Of a stretch of 43,347 bases of DNA, positions 7,937-16,833 are shown one piece after another. The notes beneath the pieces were generated by a model, which saw only the letters and a program-made list of their open reading frames with translations, was not told the origin of the DNA and ran no database searches. Origin of the DNA: Euzebyaceae bacterium (GTDB lineage: Bacteria > Actinomycetota > Nitriliruptoria > Euzebyales > Egibacteraceae); contig JACCVM010000056.1 of the NCBI GenBank assembly GCA_013698135.1, forward strand, positions 1 through 43,347. The letters run 5' to 3'. How positions within the stretch are numbered: position 1 is the stretch's first letter; every line of letters begins with the position of its first letter. Position numbers and translations under genes: made by a program.

Positions 7937-8899
7937 CTATTGCACCTCTCGGCACAGCTCGGCGTTGAGCTCGCCGCCGACGAGGATGGCGAATCCTGTC
8001 AAGTACGTCCAGACGATGGTGGCGACGAGCGTGCCGATGACCCGGCCGACGAGCGCCACCGCCACGTCCTGGGTGTCGGCCAGCACGCTGTCGCCGCCAC
8101 CGGCCGCCAGGTACACCCGGAAGCCGACGGAGGCCAGGATCCACAGCGCCACGCCGAGCACGGCGCCCGGCAGGCAGGCACGCCACCCGAAGTTGACGTT
8201 GGGACACAAGCGGTACACGCAGGCCAGGAACGCAACCACAATGAGGACCAACAGTGGCCAGCGTCCAATGCCCCACAGCGCCTGGAAGAGCCCCCCCAAC
8301 CCGAAGCGGTCGGCCAGCGTCTGACCGGTCCCTAGCAACGGGCCGACGACCATCAGCAGCAGGGTGAGGACGACCACCACGATGAAGCCGGCCGCCAGGC
8401 CGATCGACAGCAGACGCTGGGTCACCAGGCCCCGCCGTTCGGTGACGCCGTAGGCGGTGTCAAGCGATCGAATGGTGGCACTGAACACGCGGCTGGCCAG
8501 GTACAGCGTGACCAGCGCGCCGCCCAGCGCCAAGCCGCCTCGCTCCTGTCCAAGCAGCGCCCGCAGGAAGGGTGCCATCACCTGGTCGGTGAGCCTGTGG
8601 CTGAAGATCACCGACAGCCCACGGATCACCGCGTCCGCGCCGCGCAAGACGGTGTCCGCGCCAAGCAGATCCTCCAGGTAGCCCATCGTCGCCCCAAAGG
8701 TGACCAGCAGCGGAACCAGCGACAGCAGCGCCCAGAACGCCATTTCAGCGGCCAGCCCGGACACCCGGTTCTCGACGGTCTGCTCCACCAACCGCACGCC
8801 GAGGACGAACGGGTTGACCGAGCCGACCCGCCAGCTGCGTGCCTGTGCCCAGGTCAGGACACGATCCCGCTTGCGCGGTTCAGGCACTGGCGCCCGCAC
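7937..8899 (-). CDS. YihY/virulence factor BrkB family membrane protein
   Basis: 320 aa from GTG 8899. It has the YihY pattern: a cytosolic N-terminus, then the family's entry segment RVSGLAAEMAFWALLSLVPLL, then six hydrophobic segments. A central region LYLASRVFSATIRSLDTAYGV and a C-terminal IVWTYLTGFAILVGGELNAEL are the conserved family blocks. The family was once labelled RNase BN in error; its function is unsettled. The gene follows a 48-residue membrane protein with which it overlaps by 20 bases, and that overlaps the sortase, so the sortase-to-yihY block is probably one transcript. The alternative GTG five codons downstream cannot be excluded. Confidence 0.9.
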   Translation of the reverse strand: MRAPVPEPRKRDRVLTWAQARSWRVGSVNPFVLGVRLVEQTVENRVSGLAAEMAFWALLSLVPLLVTFGATMGYLEDLLGADTVLRGADAVIRGLSVIFSHRLTDQVMAPFLRALLGQERGGLALGGALVTLYLASRVFSATIRSLDTAYGVTERRGLVTQRLLSIGLAAGFIVVVVLTLLLMVVGPLLGTGQTLADRFGLGGLFQALWGIGRWPLLVLIVVAFLACVYRLCPNVNFGWRACLPGAVLGVALWILASVGFRVYLAAGGGDSVLADTQDVAVALVGRVIGTLVATIVWTYLTGFAILVGGELNAELCREVQ

Positions 8900-9026
8900 G
8901 CATCGAGCCGAGGGTCGGGTCGCTGATGAACGTTCGGTCGAACCACGGGAAGACGAATCCGAACAGGACCACGATGACCGCAGCCGCCACGAGGATCAGC
9001 ACCACAGTGCGGACCGCGCGGTTCAC
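8880..9026 (-). CDS. 48-aa single-span membrane protein
   Basis: Starts at GTG 9026, overlapping the sortase stop (GTGA), and ends at TGA 8880, inside the start of the yihY gene. The product begins with VNRAVRTVVLILVAAAVIVV: a short basic N-terminus, one hydrophobic segment (about 7-27), an aromatic border (PWFDR) and a polar tail. It exactly fills the 124-base space between two genes that otherwise have an unexplained gap, with coupling at its start; this and the membrane profile are the evidence that it is real. No family is recognised. Given the sortase upstream it may be a partner or scaffold, but that is speculation. Confidence 0.6.
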   Translation of the reverse strand: MNRAVRTVVLILVAAAVIVVLFGFVFPWFDRTFISDPTLGSMRAGASA

Positions 9027-9745
9027 GTAATCATCTCGGCGAACACGACGAGTCGCTGCGCATCAGAGAAGCGCGGCTCGCAGGTGGTCAGCGTCAACGT
9101 CGACACCCCACTGCCCAGCGGGTCGGGCCCCAGCACCCAGCTGTCACCGGGGCCGACGACGCGCTGCTCCCGGATCTCATAGGTGTGGCGCCGCCCTCTT
9201 CGATCCGTGACGTGCACCTCATCGCCGGCGCGCAGGTCGTCCAGGTTGAAGAACGGCGCGCCAAAAGTCGTGCGGTGACCGGCGACGGCGAAGTTGCCGT
9301 CCCCGCCCGGCGGCGCGGTGCTCGGGTAGTGGCCAGGGCCCCGCTGCAGCTCGGCAAACCCGACGCCCTCGACGATGAACAGCGGTCCCTCGTGCACGGG
9401 TGGGCGCTGCGAGCCGGGCCTGACAAACTGCAGCGCCGCGACGGCGGCACCGAGGTCGACTGGTTCGGCCTGGCGCCGCGAGTCCTCTGTCCGCTCGTCG
9501 GCGCCCCGGCTCCCCTCCGTTTCGACCGACCGGTCCCGCTCGCCGACCGACCGGTCCGACTCGCCGACCGACCGGTCCGATTCGCCGACCGACTGGCTCC
9601 ACTCGTCGGCCAAAGCGTCCTGCGCGCGGCTGGTCGCCACATTGGTGAACAACAACTCGTAGACGAGGTACAGTCCGACCAGCACGCCGGCGGCGATGAG
9701 CAGCCAGCCGACGCCTCGTACGGCGCGGGCGGCAGCACCGCTCAC
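9023..9745 (-). CDS. Class-E-type sortase
   Basis: 240 aa from GTG 9745. N-terminal membrane anchor (about 11-33), a low-complexity linker with a sevenfold-residue repeat (about 51-75), then a sortase beta-barrel. The catalytic set is visible: AVAGHRTTF (H157), TLTTCEPRFSDAQR (C222, R231). Sortases cleave a C-terminal sorting signal and join the protein to the wall; the TLTTC and GHRTT forms are common in actinobacterial class E enzymes. No LPXTG-type substrate gene is in the window. The GTG overlaps the DUF881 stop, as in a sortase-DUF881 transcriptional unit also seen near crgA in other actinobacteria. Confidence 0.93.
   Translation of the reverse strand: MSGAAARAVRGVGWLLIAAGVLVGLYLVYELLFTNVATSRAQDALADEWSQSVGESDRSVGESDRSVGERDRSVETEGSRGADERTEDSRRQAEPVDLGAAVAALQFVRPGSQRPPVHEGPLFIVEGVGFAELQRGPGHYPSTAPPGGDGNFAVAGHRTTFGAPFFNLDDLRAGDEVHVTDRRGRRHTYEIREQRVVGPGDSWVLGPDPLGSGVSTLTLTTCEPRFSDAQRLVVFAEMIT
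9523..9596 (-). repeat. 21-bp tandem repeat in the sortase linker
   Basis: Three full 21-base units (9523-9543, 9544-9564, 9565-9585) and half of a fourth, differing at one to two bases. In the sortase frame they encode repeated Ser-Val-Gly-Glu-(Ser/Arg)-Asp-Arg in the linker between the membrane anchor and catalytic domain. In-frame period suggests length changes are tolerated. Confidence 0.9.
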
Positions 9746-10494
9746 GAGCGTTGCCCGGAGGCCGGCTCAGCCACGTCGACGGTGGGCGGACCGACGTACG
9801 CCGGCAAGCTCAGGGAACGGTCGCTGACCTCGGAGAACCCGAGTTGGTACTGACGCGCGGCCACGCGGAAGCTGGCCACCACGGGGTCGCGGTCGAGGGC
9901 GGCCTGCAACGCCACGTCGTCGCCAATCGCCCGGATGACGTACGGCGGCGAGTACACCGAGCCGTGCAGCAGCAGCGTGTTGCCCGCGCAGCGGATGGCC
10001 GTTGTCGCCAGAATCCGCTGCCCGTTGACGTCCATCGCCTCCGCACCACCCGCCCACAGGGCGTTGATGACGGCCTGCAGATCCTGTTCGTGGATGACGA
10101 GGTTGTTCAAATCGCCCTCGGGCGCCTCGTCCAAGGCGGAGTCGTCCAGCGTGACCGCAAGGCCGGGGCCCGTCAGACCCGTCATCCCGGCGGGGACCAT
10201 GATGCGGTCGATGCGACGTTGCAGCCTGGCCGCTGCCTTGGTGCCCGTGACGCCGGCCTCCTGGTAGCCGTCGACGTGCGATGACAGCTCGGCGACGCGC
10301 TGCTCGAGGTCGGCGGTCCGCCGTTCCTCCGCGCGGATGAGCTCCACCAGCTCCAGGCGGCGTCCCGTCCGCCCGACGGTCGGTACATCCTCCGACCGCG
10401 CCGCCACGGTCAGGATGGTGGCGACCAGTCCCAGCGCGACGACGGAGGCGGCGCGGGCGGGCAGTCGTGGCGGGGCGGAATCGTCAGCGCTCAT
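9742..10494 (-). CDS. DUF881 membrane-anchored protein
   Basis: 250 aa from ATG 10494. N-terminal membrane segment (about 14-31), a coiled-coil-like stretch rich in Glu/Arg/Leu (about 45-75: ELIRAEERRTADLEQRV), then the DUF881 domain with its conserved blocks TGLTGPGLAVTLDD, NLVIHEQDLQAVINALW and GAEAMDVNGQR. DUF881 proteins are actinobacterial and Firmicute envelope proteins often beside crgA, sortase or division genes; no biochemical function is established. It heads the minus-strand run DUF881-sortase-small protein-yihY and is divergent from crgA, whose start lies 126 bases away. Confidence 0.92.
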   Translation of the reverse strand: MSADDSAPPRLPARAASVVALGLVATILTVAARSEDVPTVGRTGRRLELVELIRAEERRTADLEQRVAELSSHVDGYQEAGVTGTKAAARLQRRIDRIMVPAGMTGLTGPGLAVTLDDSALDEAPEGDLNNLVIHEQDLQAVINALWAGGAEAMDVNGQRILATTAIRCAGNTLLLHGSVYSPPYVIRAIGDDVALQAALDRDPVVASFRVAARQYQLGFSEVSDRSLSLPAYVGPPTVDVAEPASGQRS

Positions 10495-10620
10495 GCGGTG
10501 TCCCAGTCCGGCGGCTCCTGCACGACGTGCGTTCGCAGGCCCTCACGCCTTGGAGGCAACGGTACCATCCGGCCCCTGCGCCATCGTGCCGTGGACCGGT
10601 GGCCTGCTCGAGGAGATGCC

Positions 10621-10851
10621 GTGCCCAAGTCGAAGTCGAAGCGCTCCAGCTACATCCCGCCCAAGCCACCCAAGCCCAAGCCGAGTCCCCGCTGGGTGCC
10701 CTGGCTGGGCCTGGCCCTGATCCTCTTGGGACTCGCGCTGGTGCTGCTGAACTACATCTTTCCGGGAGTCCTTCCGGGCGGGAACTACGTGCTGATCGTG
10801 GGATTCCTGGTGATGGCTGCCGGCTTAGTGGTGCTCAGCCAGTGGCGCTGA
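10621..10851 (+). CDS. crgA: Cell division protein CrgA
   Basis: 76 aa from GTG 10621; the frame is open upstream but the basic start PKSKSKRSSYIPP is the family N-terminus and a GAGGAG ribosome site sits seven bases before this GTG. Two membrane segments (about 25-45 and 52-72) separated by a short PGGNY turn, the CrgA (UPF0233) topology. CrgA binds FtsI/FtsQ and regulates Z-ring and septal wall synthesis in streptomycetes and mycobacteria. Mycobacterial CrgA is 93 aa. Its place between the pknB-trpG block and the gyrase block is the usual one. A possible -10 (TACCAT, 10562-10567) gives a leader of about 50 bases. Confidence 0.93.
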   Translation: MPKSKSKRSSYIPPKPPKPKPSPRWVPWLGLALILLGLALVLLNYIFPGVLPGGNYVLIVGFLVMAAGLVVLSQWR

Positions 10852-10907
10852 GCCGAAGGTGCACAGCAGACGCGGTGAAATTCCAGTGATGTCATCCCGT
10901 CCACAGC

Positions 10908-10929
10908 GTTGTCCCCAGATGGGGACAAC
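10908..10929. terminator. Hairpin between convergent crgA and zinc-ribbon gene
   Basis: GTTGTCCCC, loop AGAT, GGGGACAAC: a perfect nine-base-pair stem with a four-base loop. It sits 56 bases after the crgA stop and 6 bases beyond the stop of the convergent gene, where a bidirectional terminator is expected. There is no T-run on either side, as is common in GC-rich genomes; an operator is an alternative reading. Confidence 0.5.
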
Positions 10930-10935
10930 CGCCGT

Positions 10936-11271
10936 TCAGGCCAGCGGCTCTCGGGCGACCTCATGGCGCTCCGTCATGCGCTCGCCGCAGTGGCGCGGCG
11001 GTACCGCCGCTCCTCGGACCAGCAGGAGCACCTCGGCGCCGCAGCCACTGCACCAGTAGGTGATCCGCTCGTCGCGCGGGTCGACGGGCCGGGGCGGACC
11101 GTCGGGGACGTAGGCGGCACCGCGGCGGAGCGAACCCAGTGAGGCGGTCCCAACCCGCCAGATAAACAACCCCAGCAGCGGCGCGAAGACGTACCGCGCC
11201 TCCACGACATCGAAGGCCGCCAGCGCCAGCCCAACCCCGACCAGGGGCCAGAACCACCGTCGCGTCGGCAC
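10936..11271 (-). CDS. Two-span membrane protein with C-terminal zinc ribbon
   Basis: 111 aa from GTG 11271. Two hydrophobic segments near the N-terminus (about 5-20 and 26-42) are followed by a linker rich in Pro/Arg/Asp and a cysteine motif CSGCG with HCGERM about 20 residues later. This spacing fits a small zinc ribbon facing the cytosol. No named family is recognised. It stands alone between convergent crgA and the gene-poor island before the tRNA genes. Coding status is supported by the paired cysteines, the membrane profile and GC-rich third positions. Confidence 0.7.
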   Translation of the reverse strand: MPTRRWFWPLVGVGLALAAFDVVEARYVFAPLLGLFIWRVGTASLGSLRRGAAYVPDGPPRPVDPRDERITYWCSGCGAEVLLLVRGAAVPPRHCGERMTERHEVAREPLA

Positions 11272-11842
11272 GGTCGGCCACCTCCTGTTGATAGCTGCCA
11301 GCCTAGGTCGAACACCGGGGCAGGGCGGTCTCGTCGCCGCCGCCCGACTTGACCCATCGGCCGACCGGGCCGCTCCGAACTGCCAGCGGAAGCTCAGTCG
11401 TCGGGGTGGCCCCCCTCCGCTGCCCCAACGAGCGGCCCTGGCACGCCGTGCCAGGGCTGTTTCCTGTTCGGGGCGGGTGCGGTGCCTGCGTGGTCAGTCG
11501 GTGGTCACCTTGAGACCGCCGATGGATGCCTGGTTGCCGGTAGCCTCGCCCAGTTGCTCGGTGCTGGGCTCATCACAAGCGGCCGGCGGCCACTGACGGA
11601 TGCCATGCCAGACCCGGCACATCGAATGGTGCATCAAGTCGACCAGCGGGCTAGCGGGCATATCGCCATCAGTGGGGTGCATCAAGGCTACTGGCTGGCT
11701 GACTTTCTATCGATCGCAAGTATCTTGAAGCGGGCGCCGGTGCGTTCTACTTCTTCCCCGTCTCCGACCTTGCAGAGCGACTGCGTGAACTGTCGGTGCG
11801 GACGGGATAGACCACCGCTCAACGCCCCTCATGGGGGTCGGG
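11272..11842. other. Gene-poor island of 571 bases before tRNA-Ala
   Basis: No confident gene. It holds a strong hairpin (11435-11457), a 10-base direct repeat GGTGCATCAA, once at about 11630 and again at about 11676, and two possible gene fragments. On the plus strand 11703-11810 reads DRKYLEAGAGAFYF and SDLAERLREL before a TAG, which resembles the last helix-strand-helix of a response-regulator receiver domain (weak). On the minus strand 11494-11685 is a 63-codon frame with mostly G/C third positions ending in GLKVTTD. The part from about 11590 to 11760 is visibly less GC-rich than its surroundings, as expected for decayed or acquired DNA beside a tRNA gene. Confidence 0.5.
11435..11457 (+). 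terminator. Strong hairpin with T-rich 3' flank
   Basis: GCCCTGGCA, loop CGCCG, TGCCAGGGC: nine perfect base pairs. On the plus strand it is followed by TGTTTCCTGTT, a moderate T-tract, so it resembles an intrinsic terminator for plus-strand transcription. No gene ends just before it on that strand, so what it would terminate is unclear. Confidence 0.5.
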
Positions 11843-11915
11843 TGGACCCTAGGGGAATCGAACCCCTGACCTCCGCCTTGCAAAGGCGGCGCTCTACCAA
11901 TTGAGCTAAGGGCCC
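11843..11915 (-). tRNA. tRNA-Ala (anticodon TGC)
   Basis: 73 bases with a full cloverleaf on the minus strand: acceptor GGGCCCT paired with AGGGTCC, D arm GCTC/GAGC, anticodon stem CCGCC/GGCGG enclosing loop TTTGCAA (anticodon TGC), T arm AGGGG-TTCGATT-CCCCT and discriminator A. The 3' CCA is not encoded, so the CCA-adding enzyme later in the window is needed. tRNA-Ile and tRNA-Ala beside gyrA-DUF3566 is the usual actinobacterial placement. Confidence 0.97.
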
Positions 11916-11953
11916 TCGGGGAGACCAGCGCCCACCGGCCGGGGCGGCGGGAC

Positions 11954-12070
11954 CTACAGGTCGCGGGGCTCTTCCCAGATGGCTTCGTCCAGGTCGCGGT
12001 CGCGCTGCTTCTTGAGCACAGCGGCAGCGACGGCGGCGAGGGCGGCCAGCAGAAGGGTGCGGCTGCGCAT
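11954..12070 (-). CDS. DLW-39-like 38-aa protein
   Basis: 38 aa, too short for most gene callers. ATG 12070 has an AAGGAG ribosome site eight bases upstream. The product starts MRSRTLLLAALAAVAAAVLKK: a short hydrophobic helix, then a charged stretch QRDRDLDEAIWEEPRDL. It lies between tRNA-Ile and tRNA-Ala on the same strand. Actinobacterial DLW-39 family proteins are about 39 residues, have a hydrophobic start and an acidic tail with Asp-Leu-Trp, and are found next to the same tRNA pair after gyrA-DUF3566. Here the signature reads EAIW, not DLW, so membership is probable rather than certain. Function is unknown. Confidence 0.65.
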   Translation of the reverse strand: MRSRTLLLAALAAVAAAVLKKQRDRDLDEAIWEEPRDL

Positions 12071-12096
12071 GACAACGCTCCTTGCCGTGGGACGGG

Positions 12097-12170
<74 letters not shown>

Positions 12171-12185
12171 CACGCGGCCTGGAGT

Positions 12186-12668
12186 CTAGCGACCCCGCTC
12201 ATCGTCGGCCAATGTCACCCGCAGCCCGCCGACCAGGTCGGAGATGAGGTTGTACAGGAAGCTCATGAACACGTTGATGCCGCTCCACAGCACCACGTTG
12301 ACCAGCCCGACGAGGAAGATCACCCGGGCGATGTTGACGCCATTGATGCGCACCAGCTCCAGGCCGACCTTACCGAGCAGCTCCTGCAGCGCTTCGATCA
12401 GCCCCAGGCGGATGACCACGGCCCAGAACACGGTCAGCCCCAGCATGACCACCAGCAGGACGCAGAAGTAAAAAATCAGACTCAGCTTCAACACCGACCA
12501 GGGGTCGATCTTGCGGATAGTGGTGCGGTGGCGTACCGCGCGTGAAGCCGGAATCCGCTGCATGCGCGCGCGGGAGGGCTCAAGCCGGGTCCGGTCGGTG
12601 GTTCCGCGTTGGCTCGTGCTCATGGACGCGGAGTCTACGGCCTCGTCGGATTCGCCAATGCCAGCCAT
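12186..12668 (-). CDS. DUF3566 transmembrane protein
   Basis: 160 aa from ATG 12668, eight bases after the ANTAR stop and preceded by AGGA at suitable spacing. Cytosolic, Ser/Arg-rich N-terminal third, then the DUF3566 domain: RKIDPWSVLKLSLIFYF opening the first membrane span, a second hydrophobic stretch GLTVFWAVVIRLG, an amphipathic middle (ALQELLGKVG) and a last span INVFMSFLYNLISDLVGG. DUF3566 sits directly after gyrA in most actinobacteria; its function is unknown. An alternative ATG at 12623 has TAGACT (12632-12637) eight bases before it, so a shorter leaderless form of 145 aa is possible. Confidence 0.9.
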   Translation of the reverse strand: MAGIGESDEAVDSASMSTSQRGTTDRTRLEPSRARMQRIPASRAVRHRTTIRKIDPWSVLKLSLIFYFCVLLVVMLGLTVFWAVVIRLGLIEALQELLGKVGLELVRINGVNIARVIFLVGLVNVVLWSGINVFMSFLYNLISDLVGGLRVTLADDERGR

Positions 12669-12675
12669 GCCTGTC

Positions 12676-13374
12676 CTACAGCCGCAGGTCGTTGCGGACG
12701 ACGTCCTGGGCCACGTCATGCAGCTTGCGGCTGTTGCTGCGGGCGTAGCGGCGCAACCGCTGGAAGGCCTCGGCGACGTCGACCCGGTCCCGCTCGGCGA
12801 GTATGCCCTTGGCCTGCTCGATGACCACTCTGCTCTCCAGCGCGTGCTGCAACTGCTCGGAGCGCTCCGCGGAGCGCTCGACCTGTCGAGCGTTGAGAAT
12901 GTAGATGGTGGCGATGTCAGCCAGCACCTGCCCGGCCTCGATCTCGTCGGTCTCCAGCACGCCAGGGGTGCCGCGGTACAGATTGAGCGCGCCCACGCGG
13001 TCGTCACCGACCCGCATGGCGAAGCTGTACACCGCGTGCAGGCCGGATTCCCGGGCACGCGGGGCGAAGCTGGCGAAGCGCTCGGTGTCCTCGAGATCAG
13101 GTACCACCACCTGTTCGCCGCTGTGATACGCGTGCAGGCAGGGTCCCTCGCCGAGCTCGATCTGCAGGCTCTCGATGTCGCGGATGGTCTCGTCGGAAGC
13201 CGCCACGAACCGCAGGACGTCCTTGGCGTCGGCCAGCATCACCCCTGCGCCATCGACGGGCAGCACGTCGCAGACGTGGTCGCACAGCTCTTCGAGCATG
13301 TCGGCGACCTCGTAGGTGCCCACCAGCGTGCGCGCGAACTGGATGAGCACCACGCCGAACTTGGCCTCGTCCAC
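12676..13374 (-). CDS. GAF-ANTAR putative RNA-binding antiterminator
   Basis: 232 aa from GTG 13374, one base after the gyrA stop. N-terminal GAF sensor domain (about 10-160; LCDHVCDVLPVDGAGVML, LGEGPCLHAY, VGALNLYRG) and a C-terminal ANTAR domain (about 172-228): LQHALESRVVIEQAKGIL, then AFQRLRRYARSNSRKLHDVA, the three-helix RNA-binding signature. ANTAR proteins bind paired hexaloop hairpins in nascent RNA and prevent termination. GAF-ANTAR proteins are common in actinobacteria, but not normally inserted between gyrA and DUF3566. Ligand and RNA target are unknown. Confidence 0.93.
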   Translation of the reverse strand: MDEAKFGVVLIQFARTLVGTYEVADMLEELCDHVCDVLPVDGAGVMLADAKDVLRFVAASDETIRDIESLQIELGEGPCLHAYHSGEQVVVPDLEDTERFASFAPRARESGLHAVYSFAMRVGDDRVGALNLYRGTPGVLETDEIEAGQVLADIATIYILNARQVERSAERSEQLQHALESRVVIEQAKGILAERDRVDVAEAFQRLRRYARSNSRKLHDVAQDVVRNDLRL

Positions 13375-13375
13375 A

Positions 13376-15859
<2,484 letters not shown>

Positions 15860-15868
15860 CACTAATCC

Positions 15869-16825
15869 TCAGCGTGGCCGCACGTCGAGCACGATGCGCG
15901 GCGGCTCGGACAGGGTGTGCAACCAAAAGTCGGTTGCGGTCTTGGCGTTGACGACGAGGTCGACGCGCTGCTGGCCAGCGGTGACCTCGATGTCGCCCAG
16001 GATCTGCGCGGCAGGCGCCAGGTCGGCCGCGGTGATGTCGTCGGTGACCAGGCCGTGCACCTGCAGCACCACATCGCGGCCGCGCGAGCGCGCCACGCTG
16101 CGAGGCACGACGCCCGCTTCCAACTCGTCGGACCCCTCAAGCTCCAACGTGATCCGTAGGTAGCCGGCGCGGCTGCTGGCGCTGATGCCACTGGCCCGCA
16201 CACCGACGGCGGTACGGGTGCCGATGCGTTGCCTGCCCGTGGTGAATCCGGCGCCGCCCAGCACACCCTCGCCGCCCGGCTTCGTGCCGATGACGCTGTC
16301 GTCGCGGACCAGCGTGGGCGGCAGATCCCAGGCGCCCCAGAACCGTCCGCCGGACCTGCCGTCGACGGTCAACTGCACCTTTTGAATCGTGGGAAACTCG
16401 GTCAGGGTGTTGGTGATCGCGGCCAGCGCCAACTGTTCGTTGACGGGGCCGTCGTCCACCGTGGCGGCATCGTCGACCGCCTCGGAGGACAGATCGACGC
16501 GTGCGGTGTCGCCGGTCAACGTGAAGCTCTGGATCGCGCTGCTGGTGGGCAAGGGCGCCATCAGCCCCTCCTCGTCGGAAGCGCGGGGCCCTTGCAGCAG
16601 CAACCTTAGCGCCCTGCGAGGCAGGTCATCGCTGACCGGTGCCTCGCGCACCACCGGCACCAGATGAGCCTGCCGGCCGCTGCCACTGCGGAAGTACAGC
16701 GTCAAGTCGACCCGATCGGCACGCTGCACGGCCGCCTCGGAGTCCACGTCGGCCGTCGGCAGCGTGGGCGCGCACCCCGCCGCATGCAGGGCGAGGGCGA
16801 CGAGGAGCAGGCAGCTACGGCGCAC
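15869..16825 (-). CDS. GerMN-domain lipoprotein with AMIN-like C-terminus
   Basis: 318 aa from GTG 16825, eight bases after the gyrB stop and ten bases before the gyrA ATG. Lipoprotein signal peptide with lipobox HAAGC, so the mature protein starts at C18 on the outer face of the membrane. Next comes a GerMN domain (about 40-165: LTLYFRSGSG, RRALRLLLQGP, VDLSSEAV, LALAAITNTLTEFPTIQKVQLTVDG) and then a second beta-rich part (about 225-318: YLRITLELEG, VDLVVNAKTA, RIVLDV) that resembles an AMIN-type domain. GerMN domains occur in sporulation and wall proteins including actinobacterial LpqB. Its role beside gyrase is not obvious. Confidence 0.85.
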   Translation of the reverse strand: MRRSCLLLVALALHAAGCAPTLPTADVDSEAAVQRADRVDLTLYFRSGSGRQAHLVPVVREAPVSDDLPRRALRLLLQGPRASDEEGLMAPLPTSSAIQSFTLTGDTARVDLSSEAVDDAATVDDGPVNEQLALAAITNTLTEFPTIQKVQLTVDGRSGGRFWGAWDLPPTLVRDDSVIGTKPGGEGVLGGAGFTTGRQRIGTRTAVGVRASGISASSRAGYLRITLELEGSDELEAGVVPRSVARSRGRDVVLQVHGLVTDDITAADLAPAAQILGDIEVTAGQQRVDLVVNAKTATDFWLHTLSEPPRIVLDVRPR

Positions 16826-16833
16826 GGGCGCGA

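Noticed and set aside
8928..8946. GAACGTTC and GTTCGGTCGAAC as an SOS (LexA) box
   Set aside because: Actinobacterial SOS boxes need GAAC-N4-GTTC; the spacing is wrong and the site is inside a coding region.
10908..10929. TTGTCCCCA in the crgA hairpin as a DnaA box
   Set aside because: It is one arm of a perfect terminator-like stem, isolated from other boxes.
11482..11904. 140-codon plus-strand frame running into the tRNA-Ala gene
   Set aside because: Ends inside the antisense of a tRNA and has no recognisable pattern.
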